Of a stretch of DNA of 64,000 nt, positions 1 to 10,988 are shown piece after piece. Source of the DNA: Pseudomonas tensinigenes (lineage in GTDB: Bacteria > Pseudomonadota > Gammaproteobacteria > Pseudomonadales > Pseudomonadaceae); contig NZ_CP077089.1 of NCBI RefSeq assembly GCF_014268445.2, positions 362,501 to 426,500 of the forward strand, written 5' to 3'. How positions within the stretch are numbered: position 1 is the stretch's first letter; every line of letters begins with the position of its first letter. The position numbers and the translations under genes were made by a program. The notes beneath the pieces were generated by a model. That model ran no database searches. It was not told the origin of the DNA and saw only the letters and a program-made list of their open reading frames with translations.

Positions 1-2231
<2,231 letters not shown>

Positions 2232-2402
2232 TATAACACCCAAGCAATTTGCTGACCTGAAAAGGCACCAGATTGCGGTGTGTGAAGACGAAACGAACCG
2301 AAAGTTCGACTGCACTTAAAAAAGCAGCACAAAACACCGAAAGCCATCACTTACCCAATTTGCTGAAGCGAGGCCACTTGGCCACGACTCAGTACCCGAA
2401 TT

Positions 2403-2518
2403 TCTTGACGACCATAGAGCGTTGGAACCACCTGATCCCATCCCGAACTCAGCAGTGAAACGATGCATCGCCGATGGTAGTGTGGGGTTTCCCCATGTGA
2501 GAGTAGGTCATCGTCAAG
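2403..2518 (+). rRNA. rrf: 5S ribosomal RNA, copy 1
   Basis: It aligns over its whole length with the second 5S copy 221 bases downstream and has the usual Pseudomonas 5S core (CCACCTGATCCCATCCCGAAC, then GGTAGTGTGGGGTTTCCCCATG). The terminal stem is formed by CTTGACGA and TCGTCAAG. One base differs from copy 2: C at 2453 where copy 2 (2674) and the general bacterial consensus CTCAGAAGTGAAAC have A. The 171-base spacer from 23S holds no tRNA that I can see. Confidence 0.95.
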
Positions 2519-2529
2519 ATTAAATTCCG

Positions 2530-2563
2530 AAACCCCAATTGCGAAAGCAGTTGGGGTTTTGTT
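2530..2563 (+). terminator. Intrinsic terminator between the two 5S genes
   Basis: A 12-base-pair stem (AACCCCAATTGC, loop GAAA, then its complement) is followed by TTTTGTTTT. It sits right after 5S copy 1, so copy 2 is reached only by read-through or by its own start. Confidence 0.85.
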
Positions 2564-2623
2564 TTAGTAGAAACATCCGTTTTTGCTGGCTTGTTACCGT
2601 GTTGACGGGCCAGATACAGAATT

Positions 2624-2739
2624 TCTTGACGACCATAGAGCGTTGGAACCACCTGATCCCATCCCGAACTCAGAAGTGAAACGATGCATCGCCGATGGTA
2701 GTGTGGGGTTTCCCCATGTGAGAGTAGGTCATCGTCAAG
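2624..2739 (+). rRNA. rrf: 5S ribosomal RNA, copy 2
   Basis: A tandem second 5S gene, identical to copy 1 over the aligned stretch except for the consensus A at 2674. Tandem 5S genes at the end of one rrn operon occur in fluorescent pseudomonads. Confidence 0.95.
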
Positions 2740-2750
2740 ATTGAATTCCG

Positions 2751-2784
2751 AAACCCCTGTCTGCTAACGCAGACAGGGGTTTTG
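2751..2784 (+). terminator. Intrinsic terminator ending the rrn operon
   Basis: Stem AACCCCTGTCTGC / GCAGACAGGGGTT with loop TAAC, then TTTTG. It lies between the convergent rrn operon and the PepSY gene and may serve both directions. Confidence 0.85.
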
Positions 2785-2811
2785 TCATTTCAGGGCCTGC
2801 AAAACCAATGA

Positions 2812-3990
2812 TCAAACAGCTTTACGTACTTTGCTGATACGTCGAGCCTGCCATTTGCGCCACCAGATGTAGACGCCAGTCCCCGATAAGCCTGCAATCA
2901 AAATACCTAGCAACGCGATCATTACCTGACCTGTAACTCCAATGATCCGTCCTCCATGTATCGGTAGCTGCAACCGATAAAACTGCTCTCCCAGCGTCCC
3001 CTGTCCTGCAATCTCCTGCCCTAACAAGCGCCCGTCCGTACCATGAAAGAACAACCAGGATTTGCCATGGGCTTCGGTGTCGTGCTGTCCAAATCCTGCG
3101 CCGTAGAAGTTGTACTCAAAGCTGTAATACAACTCCCCGATTGCCGCCGTCAGTCCTAACCTTTTCCCCTCCTGCAACGCCCTCTCATATGCCTTTTGAT
3201 AGCTCAATTTCGTCACCCCCAACTCTGAGGTGGGCATTCGCCCTCTGGCTTCGTAGACGCTCGGCTCAATTGGCGAAAACAACGACACCGCAGGCTTGAA
3301 CACCTGACTCGGCAAGTTCATGGCCACGCTGCTGACGGCGATTGGCAGCAGCAACAACCACAACCACAATCCTCCTGCGCGATGCAGGTCGAAATTCAGC
3401 CGATAGGCATGCCCACCCTTCACTTTCCAGGCTTTCGACCACTTCTTCCAGAACGGCTTTCCTCGCGGCAATGTCAGCCATAGCGCAACGAAGCAATCGA
3501 TCACCCAGGCAATCGCAACCAACCCCATCAGCAATAATCCCCAGTTACCCGGCAATGTCAGGTTGTAATGAAACTCGAGAATGAAAGGGACAAAGTTCTC
3601 CCGCTGAAAACAGCACTCACCCCAGTACCGCTGACCCTTTTGTTCAGCACTCACCGGGTCCAGATAAAACACCTGATTACGTTCATCGAACGGCTTGCCG
3701 GTTGACGGATCATTACGCGGTACCATTGCAAGCAACGCAGTGTGTCCAGCTTCACTCGGGTACTCCATGTACCAGACTTGCAACTTCGGATGTGCAGATT
3801 GCACCGCATCAACCAACTCGCCCGGTGGCAGGCGCGAACCCTGTGCAGACGCCGCGTAAAACTGCGGATTCAACCATTCATCCAACTCATGATTGAACGC
3901 GAGAATGCTCCCGGTCACGCCGGCGAGTAGCAAGAAAATTGCGGTGGCCAAGCCGATATAGCGGTGCAACAACACCAGAAACGCGCGCAT
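2812..3990 (-). CDS. PepSY-associated TM helix protein (FoxB-like, probable siderophore-iron reductase)
   Basis: A 392-residue inner-membrane protein with about four transmembrane helices and PepSY-type periplasmic segments. The first helix begins RAFLVLLHRYIGLATAIFLL. Histidines at helix ends (LHRYIGL, LEFHYNL, FDLHRAG, LPIHGG) are where PepSY_TM proteins are expected to bind heme. Related proteins such as P. aeruginosa FoxB reduce and release iron from hydroxamate siderophores in the periplasm, and the gene follows a hydroxamate-type receptor. An upstream GTG/ATG option at 4032 lies inside the terminator hairpin at 4015-4050, so I chose the ATG at 3990. The role is inferred from family and position; the substrate is unproven. 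Confidence 0.75.
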   Translation of the reverse strand: MRAFLVLLHRYIGLATAIFLLLAGVTGSILAFNHELDEWLNPQFYAASAQGSRLPPGELVDAVQSAHPKLQVWYMEYPSEAGHTALLAMVPRNDPSTGKPFDERNQVFYLDPVSAEQKGQRYWGECCFQRENFVPFILEFHYNLTLPGNWGLLLMGLVAIAWVIDCFVALWLTLPRGKPFWKKWSKAWKVKGGHAYRLNFDLHRAGGLWLWLLLLPIAVSSVAMNLPSQVFKPAVSLFSPIEPSVYEARGRMPTSELGVTKLSYQKAYERALQEGKRLGLTAAIGELYYSFEYNFYGAGFGQHDTEAHGKSWLFFHGTDGRLLGQEIAGQGTLGEQFYRLQLPIHGGRIIGVTGQVMIALLGILIAGLSGTGVYIWWRKWQARRISKVRKAV

Positions 3991-4014
3991 GAGAATTTCC
4001 CCATAGAAACGACA

Positions 4015-4050
4015 AAGCCAGCCCCTGAACATTCAGGGGCTGGCTTTTTT
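4015..4050. terminator. Hairpin between receptor and PepSY gene
   Basis: AAGCCAGCCCCTGAA, loop CAT, and the complementary arm form a strong stem with T6 on the plus side and A/T-rich flanks on the minus side. It follows the receptor stop codon by about 18 bases and probably reduces transcription into the PepSY gene. Confidence 0.7.
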
Positions 4051-4068
4051 ATGCACAGGACAAAAGGC

Positions 4069-6573
4069 TTAGAACTGGTAGCTGACCGTCGCCGCGACGT
4101 TGCGCTCTTCGCCCATGTAGCAGAAGTTCAGACTGGCGCAGGAGGCGACGTAGGACTCGTTGGTCAGATTGTTCGCATTCAGACGCACATCAACGCCCTT
4201 CAAGCCAACTTTGCCCAAGTCATAACCAATCGAGGCATCGAATAATGTGTAGGAGGGCACCTTCAGGGTGTTTTCCGCATCCGCCCAACTGTAGCCGACA
4301 TAACGCATGCCGCCGCCGAGTCGCAGACCATCGAGTGCCGCGCTGTCGAACTTGTAGTCCGCCCACAACGACGCCATATGACGTGGCGCCTGCGTTGGTG
4401 AGTTGCCCTTGTTCTCGATCACGTCGGTCGGGGTGCTCAACGTACTGACCATCGACTTCGAGTATTCGATATCAGTGAAGGTGTAGCTGCCGAGGACTTT
4501 GAGGTTATCGGTCAACTGCATGTGCGCTTCCAGCTCAAGACCTTGGGAGCGCACAGCACCGACCGCGCGATAGAAGTTTTCCTGCGGCAGTTTGGTTGCC
4601 AGGTTTTCCTGATCGATGCGGAACAGCGACGCGGTGAACAGGTTGTCAGTACCCGGTGGCTGATACTTCAAGCCGACTTCCCATTGTGTTCCGTCGGTAG
4701 GAGCCAGCGGGTTACCGGCGCTGTCGGCGTAGGAGTTAGGGTTAAACGATTCGGAGTAGCTGATGTAGGGCGCCAAACCGTTATCGAACAGGTACAGCGC
4801 GCCGGCACGGCCGGTGAGTTTGGTGCGGCGATCATTGATCTCTGTGCCAACCGGACGTCCGGCCTCAGCGATACGGTTTTCGTCCGACGTCTCGACCCAG
4901 TCCTGACGCAAGCCCAGCGAGAAACGCCATTTGTCCATCTCGATCAGGTCTTGCAGATAAACCCCGGTCTGTTCCAGACGGCGCAGGTAACTGGTCTCGC
5001 CATACATGTCGATCGCCGAATTGCCGTACACCGGATCGAACGCATTGATCGCTGCAAGACCGCCGCTGGTCCAGTCGACCACGGTTTTACGCCGCTGATA
5101 ATCCGCGCCCATCAGCACAGTGTGTTTGGTCGCGCCGGTGAAAAATTCAGCCTGGAGCATGTTATCGACGATAAACGCATGCAGACGCTCATCTCCGCCG
5201 GTGTAGTAGCGGTTCAGCTCGTTGCTGGTCGGCGAGGTCCAGCCATAGGCGTAGACCTGATCCATGTTCACTTTGGAGTCGAGGTAGCGGAAGTTCTGCC
5301 GTGCGGTGAAGATATCGTTGAAGCGATGTTCGAATTGATAACCGAACGATTGCTGATCACGCGAGTAACCATCGATGCCCGGCTCACCTTCGAAGAAGTG
5401 TGGCGAGATGCGGTTGCCATTGCGCTGATGGATCGTGCCTTCGGCCGGCACTCCGCCGTGGTAGCCACCGTCCGGATCGTGTTGCAGATAAGCCTGCAGG
5501 GTCAGCGAAGTGTCTTCACTGAAATCGATACTCAGCGTTGGTGCCAGGGCGAAGCGCTTTTCCTTGTTGTGGTCGAACTGTGTGTCGGACTGATCCGTTA
5601 AGCCGGTCAGACGATAGGCAATACGCTTGTCGTCATCGACTGGACCGCTGAAGTCAAAACCGACCCCGCGCTGACCTTGTGTGCCGACCGTCGCTTGAAC
5701 CTGGTGGTAAGCCTCGTACAGCGGTTTCTTGCTGGTCAGCGCCACCAGACCACCTGGCGAACTGCGACCGTACAGCACCGACGAGGGTCCCTTGAGAATG
5801 TCCACGCGCTCAAGGAAATATGGGTCGACTTGCATGGTGCTGTAAGTGCCGCTGTCGCCCATCGACTTGAGGCCGTCAAGGTAGATGTTGTCCACCGAGC
5901 CGTCGTTGAAGCCGCGCATTGCCACGTAGTCATAGCGATGAGTCGCGCCGTACGGATTGGTCAGCACGCCCGGGGTGTAGCGCATCGCTTGCGAGACAGT
6001 CTGCGAACCCTGATCGTCCATTTGCTCGCGAGTGACTACAGACAGGCTTTGCGAAGTTTCCAGCAACGCGGTACTGGTCTTGGTGGCGATCTGGCTGTGA
6101 GTGGCGTTGTAGCCATCCATGCTGCCCAATGCGTTGCCGAGGGCGAAGCCTTTAATGTCGGTGGTCGGCAGGGCCAGTGCTTCGGTTTCAGCGAGCGGAC
6201 GCAGGACGTAGCTGCTGCCGTCCTGGCTGACCGCATCCAGACCCGAACCGCCGAGCAAATGGCTCAGCGCCTGATCGGTCGAGTACTCACCCTGTACACC
6301 TGGCGATTGCAGTCCCTGAGTTTGCTGCGGCGTCATCGACAACGTGATGCCAGCCTGACGGGCAAACTGATTCAGCGCCTCACCGAGAGGGCCCGCAGCA
6401 ACGCTGTAGCGGTGGTTGACTTCACTGCCAGCGGGAGTCGCCGCCATGCTTATAGCAGGCATCACAACAACGCCCAGTGCCGTCGAAAACAGCGCAGCCC
6501 TGATGGCGTGGTGCAGCAGTCCCGATTCGGCAGTGAAATTCGGAGAGTTCTTACAGGTGGCGCGGACAGTCAT
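4069..6573 (-). CDS. TonB-dependent siderophore receptor with signalling domain (FoxA/FiuA-type)
   Basis: An outer-membrane receptor of 834 residues. It has an N-terminal signal peptide (cut near ISMA-ATPAG, about residue 45), an STN signalling domain (about 54-126) that contacts the FecR protein, a plug domain (about 150-275, with LKGPSSVLYGRSSPGG), and a 22-strand barrel ending in aromatic F (SYQF). The C-terminal ASCASLNFCYMGEERNV block with paired cysteines resembles FhuA, FoxA and FiuA receptors for hydroxamate siderophores such as ferrioxamine or ferrichrome. STN plus adjacent fecI and fecR implies that ligand binding induces its own transcription. The exact siderophore cannot be read from sequence. 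Confidence 0.9.
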   Translation of the reverse strand: MTVRATCKNSPNFTAESGLLHHAIRAALFSTALGVVVMPAISMAATPAGSEVNHRYSVAAGPLGEALNQFARQAGITLSMTPQQTQGLQSPGVQGEYSTDQALSHLLGGSGLDAVSQDGSSYVLRPLAETEALALPTTDIKGFALGNALGSMDGYNATHSQIATKTSTALLETSQSLSVVTREQMDDQGSQTVSQAMRYTPGVLTNPYGATHRYDYVAMRGFNDGSVDNIYLDGLKSMGDSGTYSTMQVDPYFLERVDILKGPSSVLYGRSSPGGLVALTSKKPLYEAYHQVQATVGTQGQRGVGFDFSGPVDDDKRIAYRLTGLTDQSDTQFDHNKEKRFALAPTLSIDFSEDTSLTLQAYLQHDPDGGYHGGVPAEGTIHQRNGNRISPHFFEGEPGIDGYSRDQQSFGYQFEHRFNDIFTARQNFRYLDSKVNMDQVYAYGWTSPTSNELNRYYTGGDERLHAFIVDNMLQAEFFTGATKHTVLMGADYQRRKTVVDWTSGGLAAINAFDPVYGNSAIDMYGETSYLRRLEQTGVYLQDLIEMDKWRFSLGLRQDWVETSDENRIAEAGRPVGTEINDRRTKLTGRAGALYLFDNGLAPYISYSESFNPNSYADSAGNPLAPTDGTQWEVGLKYQPPGTDNLFTASLFRIDQENLATKLPQENFYRAVGAVRSQGLELEAHMQLTDNLKVLGSYTFTDIEYSKSMVSTLSTPTDVIENKGNSPTQAPRHMASLWADYKFDSAALDGLRLGGGMRYVGYSWADAENTLKVPSYTLFDASIGYDLGKVGLKGVDVRLNANNLTNESYVASCASLNFCYMGEERNVAATVSYQF

Positions 6574-6659
6574 TGTAGGTTTCCGTAGGCAGTCGCGAAG
6601 GCTGAGTTGAAGTGCTTACTGACCAAGCCGGACTTGCTGCAAAAACCCGCCAAAAAATT

Positions 6660-7661
6660 TCAGACCGCACGTTCCAGGGTCACCCACCAACGCGTGCGAT
6701 AGCGCAATTGCACCGGCAACGTCTGCGGCAGAATCGCCAGCAGTTTGTCGGTGTCTTCCAGACGGAATACGCCGGACAGACGCAGCTCCGCCACTTGCGG
6801 CGCACAGTTCAGGAAGCCCTGCCGATAACGCGCGACTTCCGCGAGAAAGTCGCCCAGACGCATATTGCGTGTGACGATCAAGCCATCGATCCAGGCGCCA
6901 GCATCCATGTCCAGCGTCGGGGCCGGGCGTACCTGATGGCGGTCGATCAGATAACTCTGCCCGGCGAGTGCTTCTACCGAAGTGCCGCCGGAGTGGATGG
7001 CCACCTGGCCCTGGGTGACGCTGAGCCGTGTGCAATCATTGTCCTGACGCAGGATGAATCGGGCATGGACCGGCTCATAAGTGCCGTGACGGTTTTGTAC
7101 CCGCAGCGGCCGATCAGTCGGCGCGCCCTCGTCGGCGCCACCACACGTGACGATGACTTCACCGCGAGTCAGCTTGATCAGGCGCTGTTGCGCCGTGTAA
7201 TCCAGATCCACCGCGCTGGCAGTGTTCAACTCGATCCGGGTACCGTCCGGCAACTGGAAGCCGCGCCGCTCGCCCGTCGCGGTGGCGTAATCGGCACTCC
7301 ATTGCTGCCACGCGGCATTGTCCTTGGCCAGCCAGGCGGCGGAACCCATCAGCAATGCGCCAGACAATAGCTTCAACGCCTGTCGCCGGCCCAAACCCTG
7401 CGCACTGTTTTCAAGGGTGTTGAACGCCACTTGCGCACCGGGTACTGCGCGCAGGTTGTTGCTCAGTTCGGCTTGCAGCGACTGCACCCGCTGCCAGGCC
7501 AATTCATGTTCATGGTGTTCGGCGCGCCACTGTTCACACTGGCGGTTCAGACGCGGATTACCGTGATTGTTGCGCAGTCGCAACAGCCAGTGAATGGCCT
7601 GCTTGACCACCTGTTGCTGCGGCTCGGTGCGGCGGCTCAGAGAAAGATTATCCACAGGCAT
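6660..7661 (-). CDS. FecR-family anti-sigma factor / transmembrane sensor
   Basis: A 333-residue protein. It has a cytoplasmic DUF4880-type N-terminus (about 15-65, LLRLRNN...CEQWRAEHHEHELAWQ), one membrane segment (about 91-112, starting GRRQALKLLSGAL), a periplasmic FecR domain (about 123-220) and a C-terminal STN-like region. It relays the occupied state of the receptor's STN domain to the sigma factor. The twin-arginine before the membrane helix is common in this family. Its start overlaps the fecI stop codon (TGATG), so the two are translationally coupled. Confidence 0.9.
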   Translation of the reverse strand: MPVDNLSLSRRTEPQQQVVKQAIHWLLRLRNNHGNPRLNRQCEQWRAEHHEHELAWQRVQSLQAELSNNLRAVPGAQVAFNTLENSAQGLGRRQALKLLSGALLMGSAAWLAKDNAAWQQWSADYATATGERRGFQLPDGTRIELNTASAVDLDYTAQQRLIKLTRGEVIVTCGGADEGAPTDRPLRVQNRHGTYEPVHARFILRQDNDCTRLSVTQGQVAIHSGGTSVEALAGQSYLIDRHQVRPAPTLDMDAGAWIDGLIVTRNMRLGDFLAEVARYRQGFLNCAPQVAELRLSGVFRLEDTDKLLAILPQTLPVQLRYRTRWWVTLERAV

Positions 7662-8161
7662 CAGCTTTCGTACCGCAACACATAGCAGTGATACAGCGCA
7701 TCGGCGACATAACGTTCAACCGAACGTAACGACAGGCCCATCTGTTCGGCGATCTGCTTGTGGGTCAACCCTTCGCACTGCGCCAACAGAAACGCCTGAC
7801 GCACTTTCGGCTTCAGTCCTTCAAGCATCCGCGCAATGCTCTCCAGCAGTTCGATCACCAGCGCCCGGGCTTCGGCACTCGGTGTGTCGGCTTCGGGTAA
7901 ATGGGCGATGGTTTCCAGATAGGCGCGTTCGATTTCTTCGCGGCGCCAATGATCGATCACCAGCCCACGCGCAATCGTGCGCAGGAAGGCGCGAGGCGCT
8001 TTGAGTTCGAGACGTTCGGTGCGTTGCAGCAGGCGGACGAAGGTGTCCTGAGCCAGATCGGCTGCATCCGCCGCATTGCCCAGCCGTGCACGCAGCCAAG
8101 CGTTAAGCCAGCCGTGATGACTACTGTAAAGCGCCTGTACTGCAAACTCAGGTGAGGACAT
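7661..8161 (-). CDS. FecI-family ECF sigma factor
   Basis: A 166-residue ECF sigma factor with region 2 (ADAADLAQDTFVRLLQ) and region 4 with its helix-turn-helix (LTHKQIAEQMGLSLRSVERYV). It would direct RNA polymerase to the receptor promoter in the 86-base gap at 6574-6659. A GTG start at 8176 would lie only five bases from the Fur box, so I chose the ATG at 8161. The Fur box just upstream indicates iron-repressed expression, as for other iron-starvation sigma factors. Confidence 0.9.
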   Translation of the reverse strand: MSSPEFAVQALYSSHHGWLNAWLRARLGNAADAADLAQDTFVRLLQRTERLELKAPRAFLRTIARGLVIDHWRREEIERAYLETIAHLPEADTPSAEARALVIELLESIARMLEGLKPKVRQAFLLAQCEGLTHKQIAEQMGLSLRSVERYVADALYHCYVLRYES

Positions 8162-8180
8162 GAACGCGAACGTCACAAAT

Positions 8181-8199
8181 GATAATTACTCGCATTGTC
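8181..8199. promoter_or_regulatory. Fur box upstream of fecI
   Basis: GATAATTACTCGCATTGTC matches the 19-base Fur consensus GATAATGATAATCATTATC at 13 positions, with both outer hexamers well kept. It lies 20 bases upstream of the chosen fecI start. Confidence 0.65.
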
Positions 8200-8465
8200 A
8201 TCAAGGGTTATGAAATTTGCAACTGTCACTCGAGCATTGCCCCTAAAAAACATACCGGCGAACGCTCTGGCACGCCGTTCGGCGGGAATCCTTCAGAAAT
8301 GCCATCCATTTCCCGCTCAGCCCTAAGATTTCTCCGACACGTGCCGACAGACTGGTGAGACATGCGTGCACCAAAGTAGAGCAGCCTGAAGAACGCTGCC
8401 TGCGCTGTACATGGAATGTTGCATCCGGAACGCATCCCCACTTTTCGCATAAGAAGTCCCATGAA
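8200..8465. other. Divergent intergenic region, fecI / chemoreceptor
   Basis: This region must hold the chemoreceptor promoter. I see no further gene. The plus frame stays open from 8355, but its first 37 codons look unlike any chemoreceptor N-terminus. Confidence 0.5.
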
Positions 8466-10346
8466 ATGAATCTCAAGTTCAGCCATAAAATCCTGTTGGC
8501 CGCCTCGGGCGTCGTGGTCCTGGCGTTCGCGCTGTTCACCCTCTACAACGATTATCTGCAGCGAAACACCATTCGCCAGAACCTCCAGTCCTCTGTGCAG
8601 CAGGCCGGTGATCTGACCGCCAGCAGCGTGCAGAACTGGATGAGCGGGCGGATTCTGGTGCTGGAAAACCTCGCGCAGAACGTTGCCCATCAGGGTAAGG
8701 ACGCGGACTTCCCGGGTCTGGTCGATCAACCAGCGTTCACTTCGAACTTCCAGTTCACCTACGTCGGTCAGGCCAACGGTGTGTTCACCCAGCGCCCTGA
8801 CGCGAAGATGCCGGACGGCTATGACCCGCGTCAGCGTCCTTGGTACAAGCAAGCGGTTGTCGCCGACAAAACCATGCTGACGCCGCCGTACATGGCCGCT
8901 GTCGGTGGCCTGGTAGTGACCATCGCCATGCCGGTGAAAAAGAACGGCGAGCTGCTCGGTGTGGTCGGTGGTGACCTGAGCCTGGAAACCCTGGTGAAGA
9001 TCATCAACTCGGTGGACTTCGGTGGCCTCGGCCATGCGTTTCTGGTCAGCGCCGACGGTCAGGTGATCGTCAGCCCGGACAAAGACCAGGTCATGAAAAA
9101 CCTGAAAGACATCTATCCGAACACCAGCGTACGCATCGAGAAGGGCAACCAGAACGTCGTGCTCAATGGCCAGGAACGCATTCTGTCGTTCACCCCGGTC
9201 AGCGACCTGCCGAATGCGCAGTGGTACATCGGTCTGTCGATCGATCGCGACAAGGCCTACGCTGCACTCAGCCAATTCCGCACCTCGGCACTGATCGCCA
9301 TGTTTGTCGCCGTGGCCGCGATTGCCTTGCTGCTGAGCCTGTTGATCAATGTGTTGATGCGTCCGCTGACCACCATGGGCCGTGCGATGCAGGACATCGC
9401 TCAGGGCGAGGGCGACCTGACCCGTCGTCTGGTGGTCGAGAGCAAAGACGAGTTCGGTGAATTGGGCAGCGCGTTCAACCAGTTCGTTGAACGAATTCAT
9501 GCGTCGATTTCCGAAGTGTCGTCGGCAACCCGTCATGTGCATGACTTGTCGCAACGGGTGATGGCGTCGTCCAACGCCTCGATCGTCGGCTCCGATGAAC
9601 AAAGCGCGCGCACCAACAGCGTGGCTGCCGCGATCAACGAGTTGGGCGCCGCCACTCAGGAAATCGCCCGCAACGCCGCCGATGCTTCGCAACACGCCAG
9701 CGGCGCCAGCGAGCAGGCCGATGACGGGCGTCAGGTGGTCGAGCAGACGATCCTGGCGATGACCGAGTTGTCGCAGAAGATCAGCTTGTCGTGCACGCAG
9801 ATCGAAACCCTGAACGCCAGCACCGACAACATCGGCCACATCCTCGATGTGATCAAAGGCATCTCGCAGCAGACCAACCTGTTGGCGCTCAACGCCGCGA
9901 TTGAAGCGGCGCGTGCCGGTGAAGCCGGACGTGGTTTTGCGGTGGTGGCGGATGAGGTGCGTAACCTCGCCCATCGCACCCAGGAGTCGGCGGAAGAGAT
10001 CCACAAGATGATTACCTCGCTGCAGATCGGTTCGCGTGAAGCGGTGACTACGATGAACGCCAGTCAGGCGTCCAGCGAGCAGAGCGTGGAAGTGGCCAAC
10101 CAGGCCGGTTTGCGTCTGGTCAGCGTGACTCAGCGCATCGGTGAAATCGACGGGATGAACCAGTCGGTGGCAGCGGCGACCGAAGAGCAGACCGCCGTGG
10201 TGGAAACCCTCAACGTCGATGTTAACCAGATCAACCTGCTGAACCAGCAGAGCGTGGCCAACCTCAATGAAACGTTGAAGGATTGTGATGCGTTGTCGCA
10301 GCAGGCCAATCGCCTGAAGCAATTGGTCGACAGCTTCAAAATCTGA
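8466..10346 (+). CDS. Methyl-accepting chemotaxis protein with dCACHE sensor (PctA-like architecture)
   Basis: A 626-residue chemoreceptor. It has TM1 (about 9-29), a periplasmic double-CACHE domain (about 40-275), TM2 (about 279-301), HAMP (about 302-355) and a signalling domain whose hairpin tip ([20 protein letters not shown]) is canonical. The N-terminus [14 protein letters not shown] is close to the amino-acid receptors PctA/B/C. The dCACHE ligand motif is only partly kept: YDPRQRPWY has the R-W-Y residues, but the following PPYMA has Ala where amino-acid receptors usually have Asp (PYxD). The ligand may therefore not be a standard L-amino acid. The start is the ATG at 8466, which is where homology begins. 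Confidence 0.93.
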   Translation: MNLKFSHKILLAASGVVVLAFALFTLYNDYLQRNTIRQNLQSSVQQAGDLTASSVQNWMSGRILVLENLAQNVAHQGKDADFPGLVDQPAFTSNFQFTYVGQANGVFTQRPDAKMPDGYDPRQRPWYKQAVVADKTMLTPPYMAAVGGLVVTIAMPVKKNGELLGVVGGDLSLETLVKIINSVDFGGLGHAFLVSADGQVIVSPDKDQVMKNLKDIYPNTSVRIEKGNQNVVLNGQERILSFTPVSDLPNAQWYIGLSIDRDKAYAALSQFRTSALIAMFVAVAAIALLLSLLINVLMRPLTTMGRAMQDIAQGEGDLTRRLVVESKDEFGELGSAFNQFVERIHASISEVSSATRHVHDLSQRVMASSNASIVGSDEQSARTNSVAAAINELGAATQEIARNAADASQHASGASEQADDGRQVVEQTILAMTELSQKISLSCTQIETLNASTDNIGHILDVIKGISQQTNLLALNAAIEAARAGEAGRGFAVVADEVRNLAHRTQESAEEIHKMITSLQIGSREAVTTMNASQASSEQSVEVANQAGLRLVSVTQRIGEIDGMNQSVAAATEEQTAVVETLNVDVNQINLLNQQSVANLNETLKDCDALSQQANRLKQLVDSFKI

Positions 10347-10376
10347 TTTTTCAGATTGCAGACCGCGTTATCGTTC

Positions 10377-10466
10377 TTCGCGAGCAGGCTCGCTCCCACA
10401 GGATTTTTGGTTGAACACAACATGTGTGAACACCCGATACCCTGTGGGAGCGAGCCTGCTCGCGAA
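10377..10466. repeat. REP hairpin pair (GCTCGCTCCCAC class)
   Basis: Inverted copies of CGCGAGCAGGCTCGCTCCCA flank a spacer of about 45 bases. It sits between the convergent chemoreceptor and mgoD and may stop transcription from both. Confidence 0.9.
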
Positions 10467-10498
10467 AGCGGTGGTGCAATCACCGCAAAGCCGAAGCC

Positions 10499-10966
10499 TT
10501 AAACAAACAGCCTCAGCACATTCCCCATCGCATCATCCGCAAACCCCTGCACAAACTCCTTGAACCCCGGCAACGCCTCTTCACCCCCCGAAGCAGGCTC
10601 GGCAATGATCGTCCACGTCGCCCGAGACTTACCCGCGCCCAGCGATTCGACATTCATCGCCGCCCACAGATTCGCCACCCCCAACGTGTTGTAAATCGTC
10701 GTCCAGGTCATGCTCCGCGTGTGCTCATCGCGGGAGTTGAGTTGTTCAACCACCACGTTGCCATCCTTGAAGCATTTCTTGCGCAGCGAGGACACGCCTT
10801 CGCCGATTGTTTCGATGTGCGACAGCGCCGGAATGAAACGGTCGAATCCGCCGAAATCGCCGACCACCGCCCAGACCTGCGTCGCGTCTGCCGGCACTTC
10901 TACCGAAGACACAACGTGGCAGCCATGCGGGTTTTTGATCAGGGTGTCCGGTTGCAAATTGCTCAT
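10499..10966 (-). CDS. mgoD: SRPBCC (polyketide cyclase/dehydrase-like) protein MgoD/PvfD
   Basis: A 155-residue single-domain SRPBCC (START-like) protein with the pattern SVEVPADATQVWAVVGDFGGF and a C-terminal helix. It is the last gene of the four-gene operon, 22 bases after mgoA, with a clear AAAGGAG ribosome site. In the Pseudomonas mgo/pvf cluster the equivalent protein accompanies the NRPS and two oxygenases; its exact chemical step is not established. The assignment rests on family and gene order. Confidence 0.85.
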   Translation of the reverse strand: MSNLQPDTLIKNPHGCHVVSSVEVPADATQVWAVVGDFGGFDRFIPALSHIETIGEGVSSLRKKCFKDGNVVVEQLNSRDEHTRSMTWTTIYNTLGVANLWAAMNVESLGAGKSRATWTIIAEPASGGEEALPGFKEFVQGFADDAMGNVLRLFV

Positions 10967-10988
10967 GGTGTTGCTCCTTTTTGATGGA

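Noticed and set aside
4522..5601. Plus-strand 359-codon frame opposite the siderophore receptor
   Set aside because: Antisense to a clear TonB receptor, with no family features.
8226..10322. Minus-strand 698-codon frame opposite the chemoreceptor
   Set aside because: The plus frame encodes an unmistakable MCP; the minus frame is a GC shadow rich in His, Arg and Gln.
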